Shown here: one piece after another, positions 43,469 to 50,831 of the stretch | Numbering within the stretch: the stretch's first letter is position 1 | How the letters are laid out: every line of letters begins with the position of its first letter | Assembly: GCA_965242605.1 (NCBI GenBank) | Contig: CBDESS010000003.1 | Coordinates: 248,001-312,000, forward strand | Length of the DNA stretch: 64,000 nt | Source: JAAXHF01 sp965242605 | GTDB taxonomy: Bacteria; Desulfobacterota; Binatia; Bin18 | Reading direction: 5' to 3' | Notes under the pieces: model-generated | Told to the model about the DNA's origin: nothing | What the model saw: only the letters and a program-made list of their open reading frames with translations | The model's database searches: none | Program-made: the position numbers and the translations under genes

Positions 43469-45523
43469 ATGACGCAGCCATTCACCAACCGCTTAGGGCA
43501 GGAGACAAGCCCGTATCTGTTGCAACACGCTCATAACCCGGTTGATTGGTATCCGTGGGGCGAAGAGGCGTTTGCCAGGGCCAGGGCCGAACATAAGCCG
43601 ATTCTGTTGAGCGTTGGCTACTCGGCCTGCCACTGGTGCCACGTCATGGAGCGCGAGTCGTTTGAAGACGAGCGGATTGCCGCGCTGATGAACGACTTGT
43701 TCGTAAACATCAAGGTTGACCGCGAGGAGCGGCCCGATGTTGACGAAATCTATATGAACGCGGTCCAGATGCTGACCGGCCGGGGCGGCTGGCCGATGAC
43801 CATGTTCCTGACCCCGGACGGTGAGCCGTTTTATGGCGGGACGTATTTCCCGCCGGTTGACCGGCACAATCTGCCCGCCTTTCCGCGCGTGTTGCAGGGC
43901 GTGGCGCAGGCCTACCGCGACAAGCCGGAGGAGGTGACAAAATCCAGCCGGCAGATTCTCGACAGGCTGCGCGAACTGTCGCAGCGTCAGGCGACGGACC
44001 GGCCGCTGCGGATTGAGACCGTCCAGAACGCCGCGGCCAGCCTGGCCGAACATGTTGACCACACCCACGGCGGCCTGGGCCGACCCCCCAAGTTTCCCAA
44101 CTCCGCGGTCTTCAGCCTGTTTCTCCGCCAGAGCGCTCACCACGCCCATTATCGGCAACTCGTGACCCATACCCTGCGCAAGATGGCCGAGGGCGGGGTG
44201 TACGACCATCTGGGCGGCGGCTTTCACCGCTATTCGGTCGACGAGCGCTGGCTGGTGCCCCACTTTGAGAAGATGCTGTACGATAACGCCCTGCTCACCC
44301 GGCTGTATCTTGAGGCCTATCAGGCTACCGGGGAGCCATTTTTCCGCGGTGTTGTCGAGGAGATTCTGGCCTATGTTGAGCGCGAGATGCTCAGCCCCGA
44401 GGGCGGCTTCTACTCAGCCCAGGACGCCGACTCTGAGGGCGTTGAGGGTAAGTTTTTTGTCTGGGACCGGGAGCAGGTCATGGACCTGCTCGGCGACGAG
44501 CTCGGCCAGATCGTGTGTCGCTACTACGACGTGACCGATGTCGGCAATTTTGAGGGCCACAATATCCTTCATCCGTGTCTGGAGTCAGACCAGCTGGCCC
44601 GGCTTTTTGGCCGCGACCGCGACGAGATCGAGCGGCTGCTGCAAGAGGCCAGACAGCGCTTGTTTGCCGCCCGCGAGGACCGGGTCAAACCCGGTCGGGA
44701 CGAGAAAGCTCTGAGCTGTTGGAACGGCCTGATGCTGTCGGGCTTTGCCGAGGCCTACCGGGTGCTGGGCGACCCGCACTACCTCGATATTGCCCGCCGC
44801 AACGCCGAGTTCATCCTGACCAGGCTGTTCAAGCATGGACGGCTGCTGCGCAGCTACACAGACGGACAGGCCAGATTCAACGCCTATCTGGACGATTACG
44901 CCGCCTTTGCCACCGGCCTGCTTGACCTGTACGAGGCGAGCGCGGAGCGGCCCTATCTCGACCACGCGGTGGCGGTGAGCCAGGTGTTGCTTGACCGTTT
45001 CTGGGACGCCGGGCAGGGCGGCTTTTTCTTTACCAGCGACGATCATGAGCGCTTGATCAGCCGCTCCAAGTCGGCCTTTGACGGCGCAATCCCGTCCGGG
45101 AACTCCCTGGCCGCCTTTGCCCTGCTGCGGCTCTTCTGGCTGACCGAGCGACACGACTATCTGGACAAAGCCGAGCAGATTCTGCGTCTCTTTTACGACG
45201 CGATGGAGCAGAACCCGTTTGGCTTCAGCTACATGATTGGCGCGCTCGATTTCTATCTCAGCCGCCCCAAAGAGATTGTGCTGGTCGGAGACGCCCACGC
45301 CCCTGAGACCCGCCGGTTCCTGGCCCACATCAACAGCCTGTACCTGCCCAACAAGACCGTCGTGTGTCTTGACCCGCAGACTGTGGCCGCCGGCAGAGGA
45401 CCGTCGGCCCTGGGTGGGAAGACCCAGATTGACGGCAAACTGACCGCATATGTGTGTCACAACTTTACCTGTTCGCCGCCGGTCACAGACTGGGGGGCTC
45501 TGAAAGCGCTGCTGCTCGACTGA
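43469..45523 (+). CDS. Thioredoxin-like DUF255 protein (YyaL/SPATA20 family)
   Basis: 684 aa. The N-terminal DUF255 thioredoxin-like part begins SPYLLQHAHNPVDWYPW and carries the CxxC in YSACHWCHVMERESFED. FVNIKVDREERPDVDEIYM and RGGWPMTMFLTPDGEPF follow. The rest (about 190-684) is an alpha/alpha toroid similar to six-hairpin glycosidases (GGGFHRYSVDERWLVPHFEKML, KALSCWNGLMLSGFAEAYR, SYMIGALDFYLS). The family is widespread and poorly characterised; N-acylglucosamine-epimerase-like folds are suggested. Strong and complete frame. Confidence 0.92.
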   Translation: MTQPFTNRLGQETSPYLLQHAHNPVDWYPWGEEAFARARAEHKPILLSVGYSACHWCHVMERESFEDERIAALMNDLFVNIKVDREERPDVDEIYMNAVQMLTGRGGWPMTMFLTPDGEPFYGGTYFPPVDRHNLPAFPRVLQGVAQAYRDKPEEVTKSSRQILDRLRELSQRQATDRPLRIETVQNAAASLAEHVDHTHGGLGRPPKFPNSAVFSLFLRQSAHHAHYRQLVTHTLRKMAEGGVYDHLGGGFHRYSVDERWLVPHFEKMLYDNALLTRLYLEAYQATGEPFFRGVVEEILAYVEREMLSPEGGFYSAQDADSEGVEGKFFVWDREQVMDLLGDELGQIVCRYYDVTDVGNFEGHNILHPCLESDQLARLFGRDRDEIERLLQEARQRLFAAREDRVKPGRDEKALSCWNGLMLSGFAEAYRVLGDPHYLDIARRNAEFILTRLFKHGRLLRSYTDGQARFNAYLDDYAAFATGLLDLYEASAERPYLDHAVAVSQVLLDRFWDAGQGGFFFTSDDHERLISRSKSAFDGAIPSGNSLAAFALLRLFWLTERHDYLDKAEQILRLFYDAMEQNPFGFSYMIGALDFYLSRPKEIVLVGDAHAPETRRFLAHINSLYLPNKTVVCLDPQTVAAGRGPSALGGKTQIDGKLTAYVCHNFTCSPPVTDWGALKALLLD

Positions 45524-45559
45524 ACCGCTCAGGGTCGGCGGTGCAGGGGAGAGAAGCCT

Positions 45560-46135
45560 GTGGGATTCATAAAAGGCGTATTGCAGATCGTCTTCTTTGT
45601 CGCCTTTATCGGGGCCGGCCTGGCCGCGGCGGCCATCATCAGCAATACGTTGCCGATGACCGACCCGCCGGGCCTGTTGACCCGGCTTGTCACTTACCTG
45701 AGCACCAATGTGGCCGAGACGACCAAAGACTCGGTGTTTCCCGAGCTGCGTATGAACCGCTATCAGGCACCGCCGGCCCTGCTGATCGACATTGCCCGGC
45801 GGGCGGCCGCGGCCCTGGGCTGGGAGGTGACACAGACCGACCCCGAGGCGCATACGGTCAGCGCGGTTGTCACCACCGATCTGTTCGGGTTTCAGGACGA
45901 TGTTGTGATCCGTGCCTACACGGCCCGGCCGAGCGGCAGCGCGCTGTACATCCGGTCTTCGTCCCGGGTCGGCAGGGGCGACCTGGGCACCAACACGCGC
46001 CATGTCATGAACCTCAGCGAGGCGGTCTACCAGCTCGCCCCGCGGTCAACCCGTATCCGCGATGACGATGAGGAGTGGAGTCTGAGCGAGGAGCCGGGGC
46101 CGGGCGGCCAGCCGGATGAAGAAGGGGGGGTGTGA
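45560..46135 (+). CDS. DUF1499-like membrane-anchored protein
   Basis: 191 aa from GTG 45560 (AGGGGAGAGAAG upstream). An N-terminal hydrophobic helix (LQIVFFVAFIGAGLAAAAII), then a DUF1499-like domain: LLIDIARRAAAALGWEVTQTD, TVSAVVTTDLFGFQDDVVIR, ALYIRSSSRVGRGDLGTNTRH. The C-terminal tail is acidic (DDDEEWSLSEEPGPGG). Role unknown; it follows DUF255 after 36 bp, so the two may be co-transcribed. Confidence 0.8.
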   Translation: MGFIKGVLQIVFFVAFIGAGLAAAAIISNTLPMTDPPGLLTRLVTYLSTNVAETTKDSVFPELRMNRYQAPPALLIDIARRAAAALGWEVTQTDPEAHTVSAVVTTDLFGFQDDVVIRAYTARPSGSALYIRSSSRVGRGDLGTNTRHVMNLSEAVYQLAPRSTRIRDDDEEWSLSEEPGPGGQPDEEGGV

Positions 46136-46177
46136 TGGAAAAACGTGTGCAGTTCTACACTGAAAACGTCCCTGTGG

Positions 46178-47446
46178 TTACGACCGAATGACCGAATGAA
46201 TAGTCAGCAGGAGTTCCGCGTCGTCAATCAGGCGGTACTCTGGTGTCTTGCCGGACAGCCGTTCGCTGTTATCCAAGATGATACGCACTCCTTCTCCGCG
46301 TTTGTCCATGAGGGTTCGTCGGTCCGTTTCCAGCCCGGGAACATTTGCTGGCACTGTACATTGGGCGAGCAAGCTGGATATCGTCTCGTTACGGACCACT
46401 TGCCGATATGGCAGGCTTTCGACAGTCATCGTGTTGGGGATTGTACCGGGAGAATAGAGTTCGAGGCGGTCTTCAAACAAGCGGAGTCTGACCTTTGAAC
46501 CGTGAATTGAATAATCCCGGTGTGCTACGGCGTTGACGAGGGCCTCAAACACGGCTGTCATATCGAACTGTGGTTGATCCTGGTGCCCCTGGTCTTTGAA
46601 AGCAACCATTCTCATGTTCCTTGCCACGAAGCGGCAAGCCTCGGAGACCTGGCGGTCGAGCGGGCCGGTAATGTCGGCGGCATCCAATTGGTAGGCGTCT
46701 GCTGGTCCACTTGGCCCGATGCTGGTTCCCCGGTAGGCAACCGCTTGAATGTAGGCGTTGGGCAGCCATTGGCGCGGCTCCTCACTCGCTATCAATACGC
46801 CAGTAACAGTCGGCTTCACCGTTCCGTCTTCGTCTGTGCGCGCTATGCCGAGTTTCCTGAGAAAGTCTTCCCGGTCATCGTCAGACCGCGGGGTACGAAA
46901 TCGCTCCCAGAGAGATGGCGTCAAGTTTTCCAGCCGGGCGCTGGATACGATTTGTTCATCAAAGTGAATAACACGGGTCTGGCTGCGCTGCTGGAACAGG
47001 CGCGCGAGAGACTCGGTCGACATGCGACGCTTCGAGTTCGCTAGACGGCGAAAGTAACCATTGGGACTGCTGTGGACAAACAAGCTCCATGGGATGTCCA
47101 CCTTCACAACGGCGACTTCGTCGCCCGCGCTTGAGGGCAACCAGAGTCGGTCCAGCACAAAGTTCTCAATGGCCGGTTTGATGGAATCAATGCACACTTC
47201 TTGAATGAAATCGGTCACTGCATCGAGGCGATCAACCGGGATGCCGACAACCTCATGGGTCTTGTCCTCAACTCCGAGAACAAACACACCTCCGCGACTG
47301 TTCGCAAAGGCGGCAAGCCCATCGGCAAGGGCGTCACGGTGTGGCTGGCTGACCTTTCCTCCGGCAAAGCGCACTTCTTTGCACTCCAGAAACGTGCTCT
47401 CGCCCAGCCGGATTTTGTCGAGCAATTCCTTCTGGCTATCAAACAT
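46178..47446 (-). CDS. AlbA_2 (Schlafen-like) domain protein with HATPase-type C-terminus
   Basis: About 422 aa from ATG 47446. N-terminal AlbA_2/Schlafen-type domain: LGESTFLECKEVRF, DALADGLAAFANSRGGVFVLGV, VVGIPVDRLDAV. A middle segment with PTVTGVLIASEEPRQWLP, then a GHKL-type ATP-binding region: FEALVNAVAHRDYSIHG, RLRLFEDRLELYSPG, RGEGVRIILDN. The start overlaps the end of the PHP-ATPase gene by 8 bp, so the two are coupled. AlbA_2-HATPase proteins occur as predicted regulators and in some defence loci with toxin-like Schlafen activity. Here a joint role with the PHP-ATPase is inferred from the overlap. Confidence 0.83.
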   Translation of the reverse strand: MFDSQKELLDKIRLGESTFLECKEVRFAGGKVSQPHRDALADGLAAFANSRGGVFVLGVEDKTHEVVGIPVDRLDAVTDFIQEVCIDSIKPAIENFVLDRLWLPSSAGDEVAVVKVDIPWSLFVHSSPNGYFRRLANSKRRMSTESLARLFQQRSQTRVIHFDEQIVSSARLENLTPSLWERFRTPRSDDDREDFLRKLGIARTDEDGTVKPTVTGVLIASEEPRQWLPNAYIQAVAYRGTSIGPSGPADAYQLDAADITGPLDRQVSEACRFVARNMRMVAFKDQGHQDQPQFDMTAVFEALVNAVAHRDYSIHGSKVRLRLFEDRLELYSPGTIPNTMTVESLPYRQVVRNETISSLLAQCTVPANVPGLETDRRTLMDKRGEGVRIILDNSERLSGKTPEYRLIDDAELLLTIHSVIRS

Positions 47447-50264
47447 GTGTCGGTGCCGGTCCGAGCCGCCGATAGCGGCGTTCAAACGCCTCGCGTCCAC
47501 CTTCCATCACCTGGCAGACTTCCTCTCGCAGGTCTTCCCCCTGCAAAGAGCCTGACCGCAGCACCGTGCATTGCCCGCTCCAAAAGTTGAGGAGGTGCAA
47601 CATCTCGGCGTCACCGTTGACGACCACGTTCGGGTTATGCGTCACAACGATGATCTGGCGTCGGAGTTTGTTTTCCCGGATTTGGCGCACAACCAAGTCG
47701 TAGATCAGCTTGTTGTCGAGGTCGTCCTCCGGCTGGTCCAGGACTAACGGCTCCTCGCCATGTGCAAGCAGGAAGGCCAGCATCGCCGCCGACCGCTGTC
47801 CGGCCGATGCCTGGTCAATAGGTCGAAAGTCCTTGCCATCGCCTAAGCGACTGTATTGTACGCTTAATCCATCTTCCGGGAACCAGGCCAGCACTCTATC
47901 AAGGAACTCAGGCTTTCGGTCGAATTCGCGCTCGAGATAGTTGTTGAAATGCCCGCCGAAGTCGCCCGAACCAGCGCAAGCCTTGCAGATGCGGGACTTG
48001 AGACTATACAGGCGTTCTTCGATCGCCGAACGCCTCGCGGACCGGTCGTCTGGCAGGTTCGTGAGCAGATCAGCCACAGCCCCCTTGGTTGGACGACCGT
48101 CTTCCATGATGAGGATATCGTTTGGGAACCGGTCGTCGTGAATTTCCAGTATATCACGCAAAGATCGCTCAACTACCAGCGGATCAATGCCATAGGTCCG
48201 ATTTTGAATACGCACAAATCTGTTCTTGGCCAGCGCGTGCTCCAGAAATCGGCTGCGAGCGTCGCTCACGGCACGGCGAGCTTCCAGGACATTCTGGAGG
48301 AGCGTCTGTGACTCCTTCTCCTGTCTGTTTCGTTCTGCCTGCATCGAATCCAGGTATGACAGTTCGCTGTCGAGTCGCCGCCGATCCTGTACCAGGCGGC
48401 CGTATTCGTTCAGGTCGCTAACGCCCTCCTTCCGCAGTGTCTTGACCAACCGATCGTAGTTGTCAGCCGCTCGGTCCACAGCTGCTTTCCATATGCTCCT
48501 CGTCAAGGCGTGGCGCTGGGTATCAACAACTCCGCGCAGGCGTTGCGCAGTGGCATGCAAATCATCAGCCGCCGCGCGCACGGCGGCGGCCAATATGTCC
48601 ACGGTCGCAGTGACATCGTGATCTTCGTTTGAGTCTGTGACAAAAAGTCCGTCAGGTAAATCTTCAGATTGCAAGGTCATGGCCGTTGCTTCAATGCGCT
48701 CGGCGGCCTCCACCGTCACATCAAATTGTCGCTCTGTTTCTGTACGCTGACGGTTTCGGTGCCGGTGGGTTGTCAGGATTGCGGTATGACCTGCTTCCTC
48801 GAAACGTTGCAGTTTGCGATCTATGTCCTGCTGTTCAACGGCGATGGTATCCCGGCGTGCCAATTTCCCGTCAATTTCCCTGATCCGGGCTCTTGATCTA
48901 AAGAACGCAGCTTGCGCCTCTTCCAGGCGTCTCTTGAGTTCATCAACGCCCGCGGCCTTGTCAATAACCCCTGACAGCGCGTGTTGGTTCTCACCGGCGA
49001 GGGCGGCTATATGCCCCTGACTGTAGATATGGATCGGGAAGCGTTCGGATGAAACAGCCTGAATCGCCGACGGGCTCCATCGGTCTTCGCCGCTGTCCTC
49101 CTCAACGGTTCTCTCATCTTTTGACCAACGCACCCGATGCCGGACACCATCCCGCATGACCGTCCATATAATCTCGGTCGTCTTCCCCAGTCCTCCTGTT
49201 TCTGTCCTGTCGGCGGGGACCCGGTTGAAGCGTTCGAAGGCAAAGCGAGGCTCACTGCGCTCTTCGAGACGACTCAAATCGCTCTCGCGTCCCGCCGCGA
49301 GCCTCAGCGCATGGACGACAGTGGATTTACCCGTGCCGCGCCCCCCTACCAGTGCGTTGAGCCTTGGACTGAACTCAAGCTTCGCCGGTTGGCGGTGCCC
49401 CATGAACCGAGCCTCGGCGATTTCTACCGCCTCAACGAAGAACTCTGGGAGTTTGCCCGGTTCCTCTTCGTCGTGACGCCGTATCGAAGAGCCCGAGCCA
49501 TCCATCAATGCCAAGCGCAGCCCCTCAATGGACGGCGTTTCCATCTTCACCCAGGTATAACGCGATCCGGGACGGTTCTGGCTCTGGAAACTGTGGCAGT
49601 CAGAGCCGAGCACCTCGGACCAGCTCACGTCCGCTTCTTTGTACAGAGCAGGCTTTGGCCGCGATAGGTCAACCACCTCCATTGCGAGAATGCCCTTACA
49701 TGCGAGAACCTGACGAATCGTATTGGCATCAATCTCAGCCTTGTTTGAATCAGCATCCTTCAGCCGCAACAGTCCCTTCGGAGCGTCGGCGTGGGAGGGA
49801 ATGGGAATACCACCGGCCTGTAGCACGGCTTCCACCACCTCAATGGCGGATTTCCGTGTCACATCCTCGCTGTTTCCTTTCGTTCCGGCGTAGTCAACGC
49901 TGCCGAGCAGCGTATCGATATCAGACATGGTCTTATCCACGTCGAATATCGCCAGCAGGTGAAAGCCAGCATTGACGGATATCTCGACACCGGGGAAGAG
50001 GTACAATTCCCGGAAGCCGGGTGCATTGGCCTTCCGCATCTTCTCATGAGCGTCTTTGAGTTGGTCAATCCAAGCGCCACTGTTGTGGTCGGTGATCGCA
50101 ACACAATCAATGTCTGCGCCCATGAAGCGTTGCAACCATTGTTCCGGGGTCAGGTTATCTTGACTCCTATGCCAATCTCCTGAGGCTGGGGTGTGCGTGT
50201 GAAAGTCAAACTTCCACCATCGTGCGCCCGGATATCGCCAGTGCCGGCTTTGATCGGATGTCAT
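47439..50264 (-). CDS. PHP-domain SMC-like ATPase (TrlF family; Ppl-like defence candidate)
   Basis: 941 aa. PHP phosphoesterase domain at residues 1-250 with metal ligands in KFDFHTHTPASGD (His22, His24), AITDHNSG (Asp59, His60), IPSHADAPKG (His158) and LGSDCHSF (Asp222, His224). Then an SMC/ABC-type ATPase: Walker A LVGGRGTGKSTVVHAL at 306-320, long coiled coil about 430-700, and a C-terminal signature and Walker B (DQASAGQRSAAMLAFLLAHG, LVLDQPEDDLDN) followed by VVTHNPNVVVNGDAE. PHP-ATPase fusions include Ppl, reported as an anti-phage system, and the database family TrlF. ATGA overlap with a short upstream frame and 8-bp overlap with the AlbA_2 gene imply one operon. Confidence 0.87.
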   Translation of the reverse strand: MTSDQSRHWRYPGARWWKFDFHTHTPASGDWHRSQDNLTPEQWLQRFMGADIDCVAITDHNSGAWIDQLKDAHEKMRKANAPGFRELYLFPGVEISVNAGFHLLAIFDVDKTMSDIDTLLGSVDYAGTKGNSEDVTRKSAIEVVEAVLQAGGIPIPSHADAPKGLLRLKDADSNKAEIDANTIRQVLACKGILAMEVVDLSRPKPALYKEADVSWSEVLGSDCHSFQSQNRPGSRYTWVKMETPSIEGLRLALMDGSGSSIRRHDEEEPGKLPEFFVEAVEIAEARFMGHRQPAKLEFSPRLNALVGGRGTGKSTVVHALRLAAGRESDLSRLEERSEPRFAFERFNRVPADRTETGGLGKTTEIIWTVMRDGVRHRVRWSKDERTVEEDSGEDRWSPSAIQAVSSERFPIHIYSQGHIAALAGENQHALSGVIDKAAGVDELKRRLEEAQAAFFRSRARIREIDGKLARRDTIAVEQQDIDRKLQRFEEAGHTAILTTHRHRNRQRTETERQFDVTVEAAERIEATAMTLQSEDLPDGLFVTDSNEDHDVTATVDILAAAVRAAADDLHATAQRLRGVVDTQRHALTRSIWKAAVDRAADNYDRLVKTLRKEGVSDLNEYGRLVQDRRRLDSELSYLDSMQAERNRQEKESQTLLQNVLEARRAVSDARSRFLEHALAKNRFVRIQNRTYGIDPLVVERSLRDILEIHDDRFPNDILIMEDGRPTKGAVADLLTNLPDDRSARRSAIEERLYSLKSRICKACAGSGDFGGHFNNYLEREFDRKPEFLDRVLAWFPEDGLSVQYSRLGDGKDFRPIDQASAGQRSAAMLAFLLAHGEEPLVLDQPEDDLDNKLIYDLVVRQIRENKLRRQIIVVTHNPNVVVNGDAEMLHLLNFWSGQCTVLRSGSLQGEDLREEVCQVMEGGREAFERRYRRLGPAPTHV

Positions 50265-50452
50265 GATTGTGCCTCAACGTGTTTGTGCCCGGTTCCTTTC
50301 TCTCGAAAGGTGTCAGGCCCCCGGAGCTCTTTCATCAGCAATTCGATCCGTTGATGCAGAAAAAGGCGGCTATTTATGAGAACGGGTACGGAGGTATGTT
50401 GCTGAGGCCCCGGTCCGGGCGATAACCGTAATTCACAAGAGTATCCAGTCAA
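50261..50452 (-). CDS. Possible short ORF coupled to the PHP-ATPase gene
   Basis: 63 aa at most; its stop overlaps the PHP-ATPase start as ATGA. The C-terminal part (LLMKELRGPDTFREKGTGHK) looks more protein-like than the N-terminal part. It could be a leader, the tail of a lost upstream gene, or coincidence. No family recognised. Confidence 0.25.
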   Translation of the reverse strand: MTGYSCELRLSPGPGPQQHTSVPVLINSRLFLHQRIELLMKELRGPDTFREKGTGHKHVEAQS

Positions 50453-50512
50453 ACATGGTCATGTTTGAGTCTCGCCGGAAGAGCAGGGCGGATGAGTCGC
50501 AGGTGTCAGCCG

Positions 50513-50653
50513 TCAGCCCGGCTGTTCCTGATGCTTGGTCAAAATCAAGTCTGGCGCGACATCAAGCAGGATGGCCTTGAACTCTTCCACGCTCTCGGCC
50601 TCAATGTGCAGACCTTCAATATCGCTTTGTGCATAGAAAACTGCTCGGTTGCT
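50513..50653 (-). pseudogene. DUF1902/HicB-like fragment
   Basis: The frame reads FYAQSDIEGLHIEAESVEEF, KAILLDVAPDLILTKHQ and stops. That resembles the antitoxin-like DUF1902 fold (VWxAxSxDIPGLxxEAxTxExL). The 5' end runs into a stop at 50654, without a start codon, so the N-terminal strand is missing. A short upstream frame (SNPWKKLDIFGAIVQAVKTG) on the same strand may be debris of its partner. Likely a remnant of a toxin-antitoxin-like pair in the defence island. Confidence 0.45.
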
Positions 50654-50831
50654 TCAACTGCTTCCTGTCTTCACAGCCTGGACAATTGCCCCGAAAATGT
50701 CAAGTTTTTTCCAGGGATTACTCACTTTTTTTTCGCCCTTTGACGGGTCCATTCTGCTGTGCTCGCTTTGCTGCGCCGACCTGTGATGCTCGGCGCAAAG
50801 TTCAAGCGATTCCGGCAGGTTCATGGGCAAT
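50654..50831. other. Spacer in the defence island
   Basis: About 180 bp between the DUF1902 fragment and the type IIG-like gene, AT-richer than its surroundings. Only short debris frames are seen. Confidence 0.35.

Noticed and set aside
44585..46003. 472-aa minus-strand open frame
   Set aside because: Antisense to DUF255 and DUF1499 genes with no domain character.
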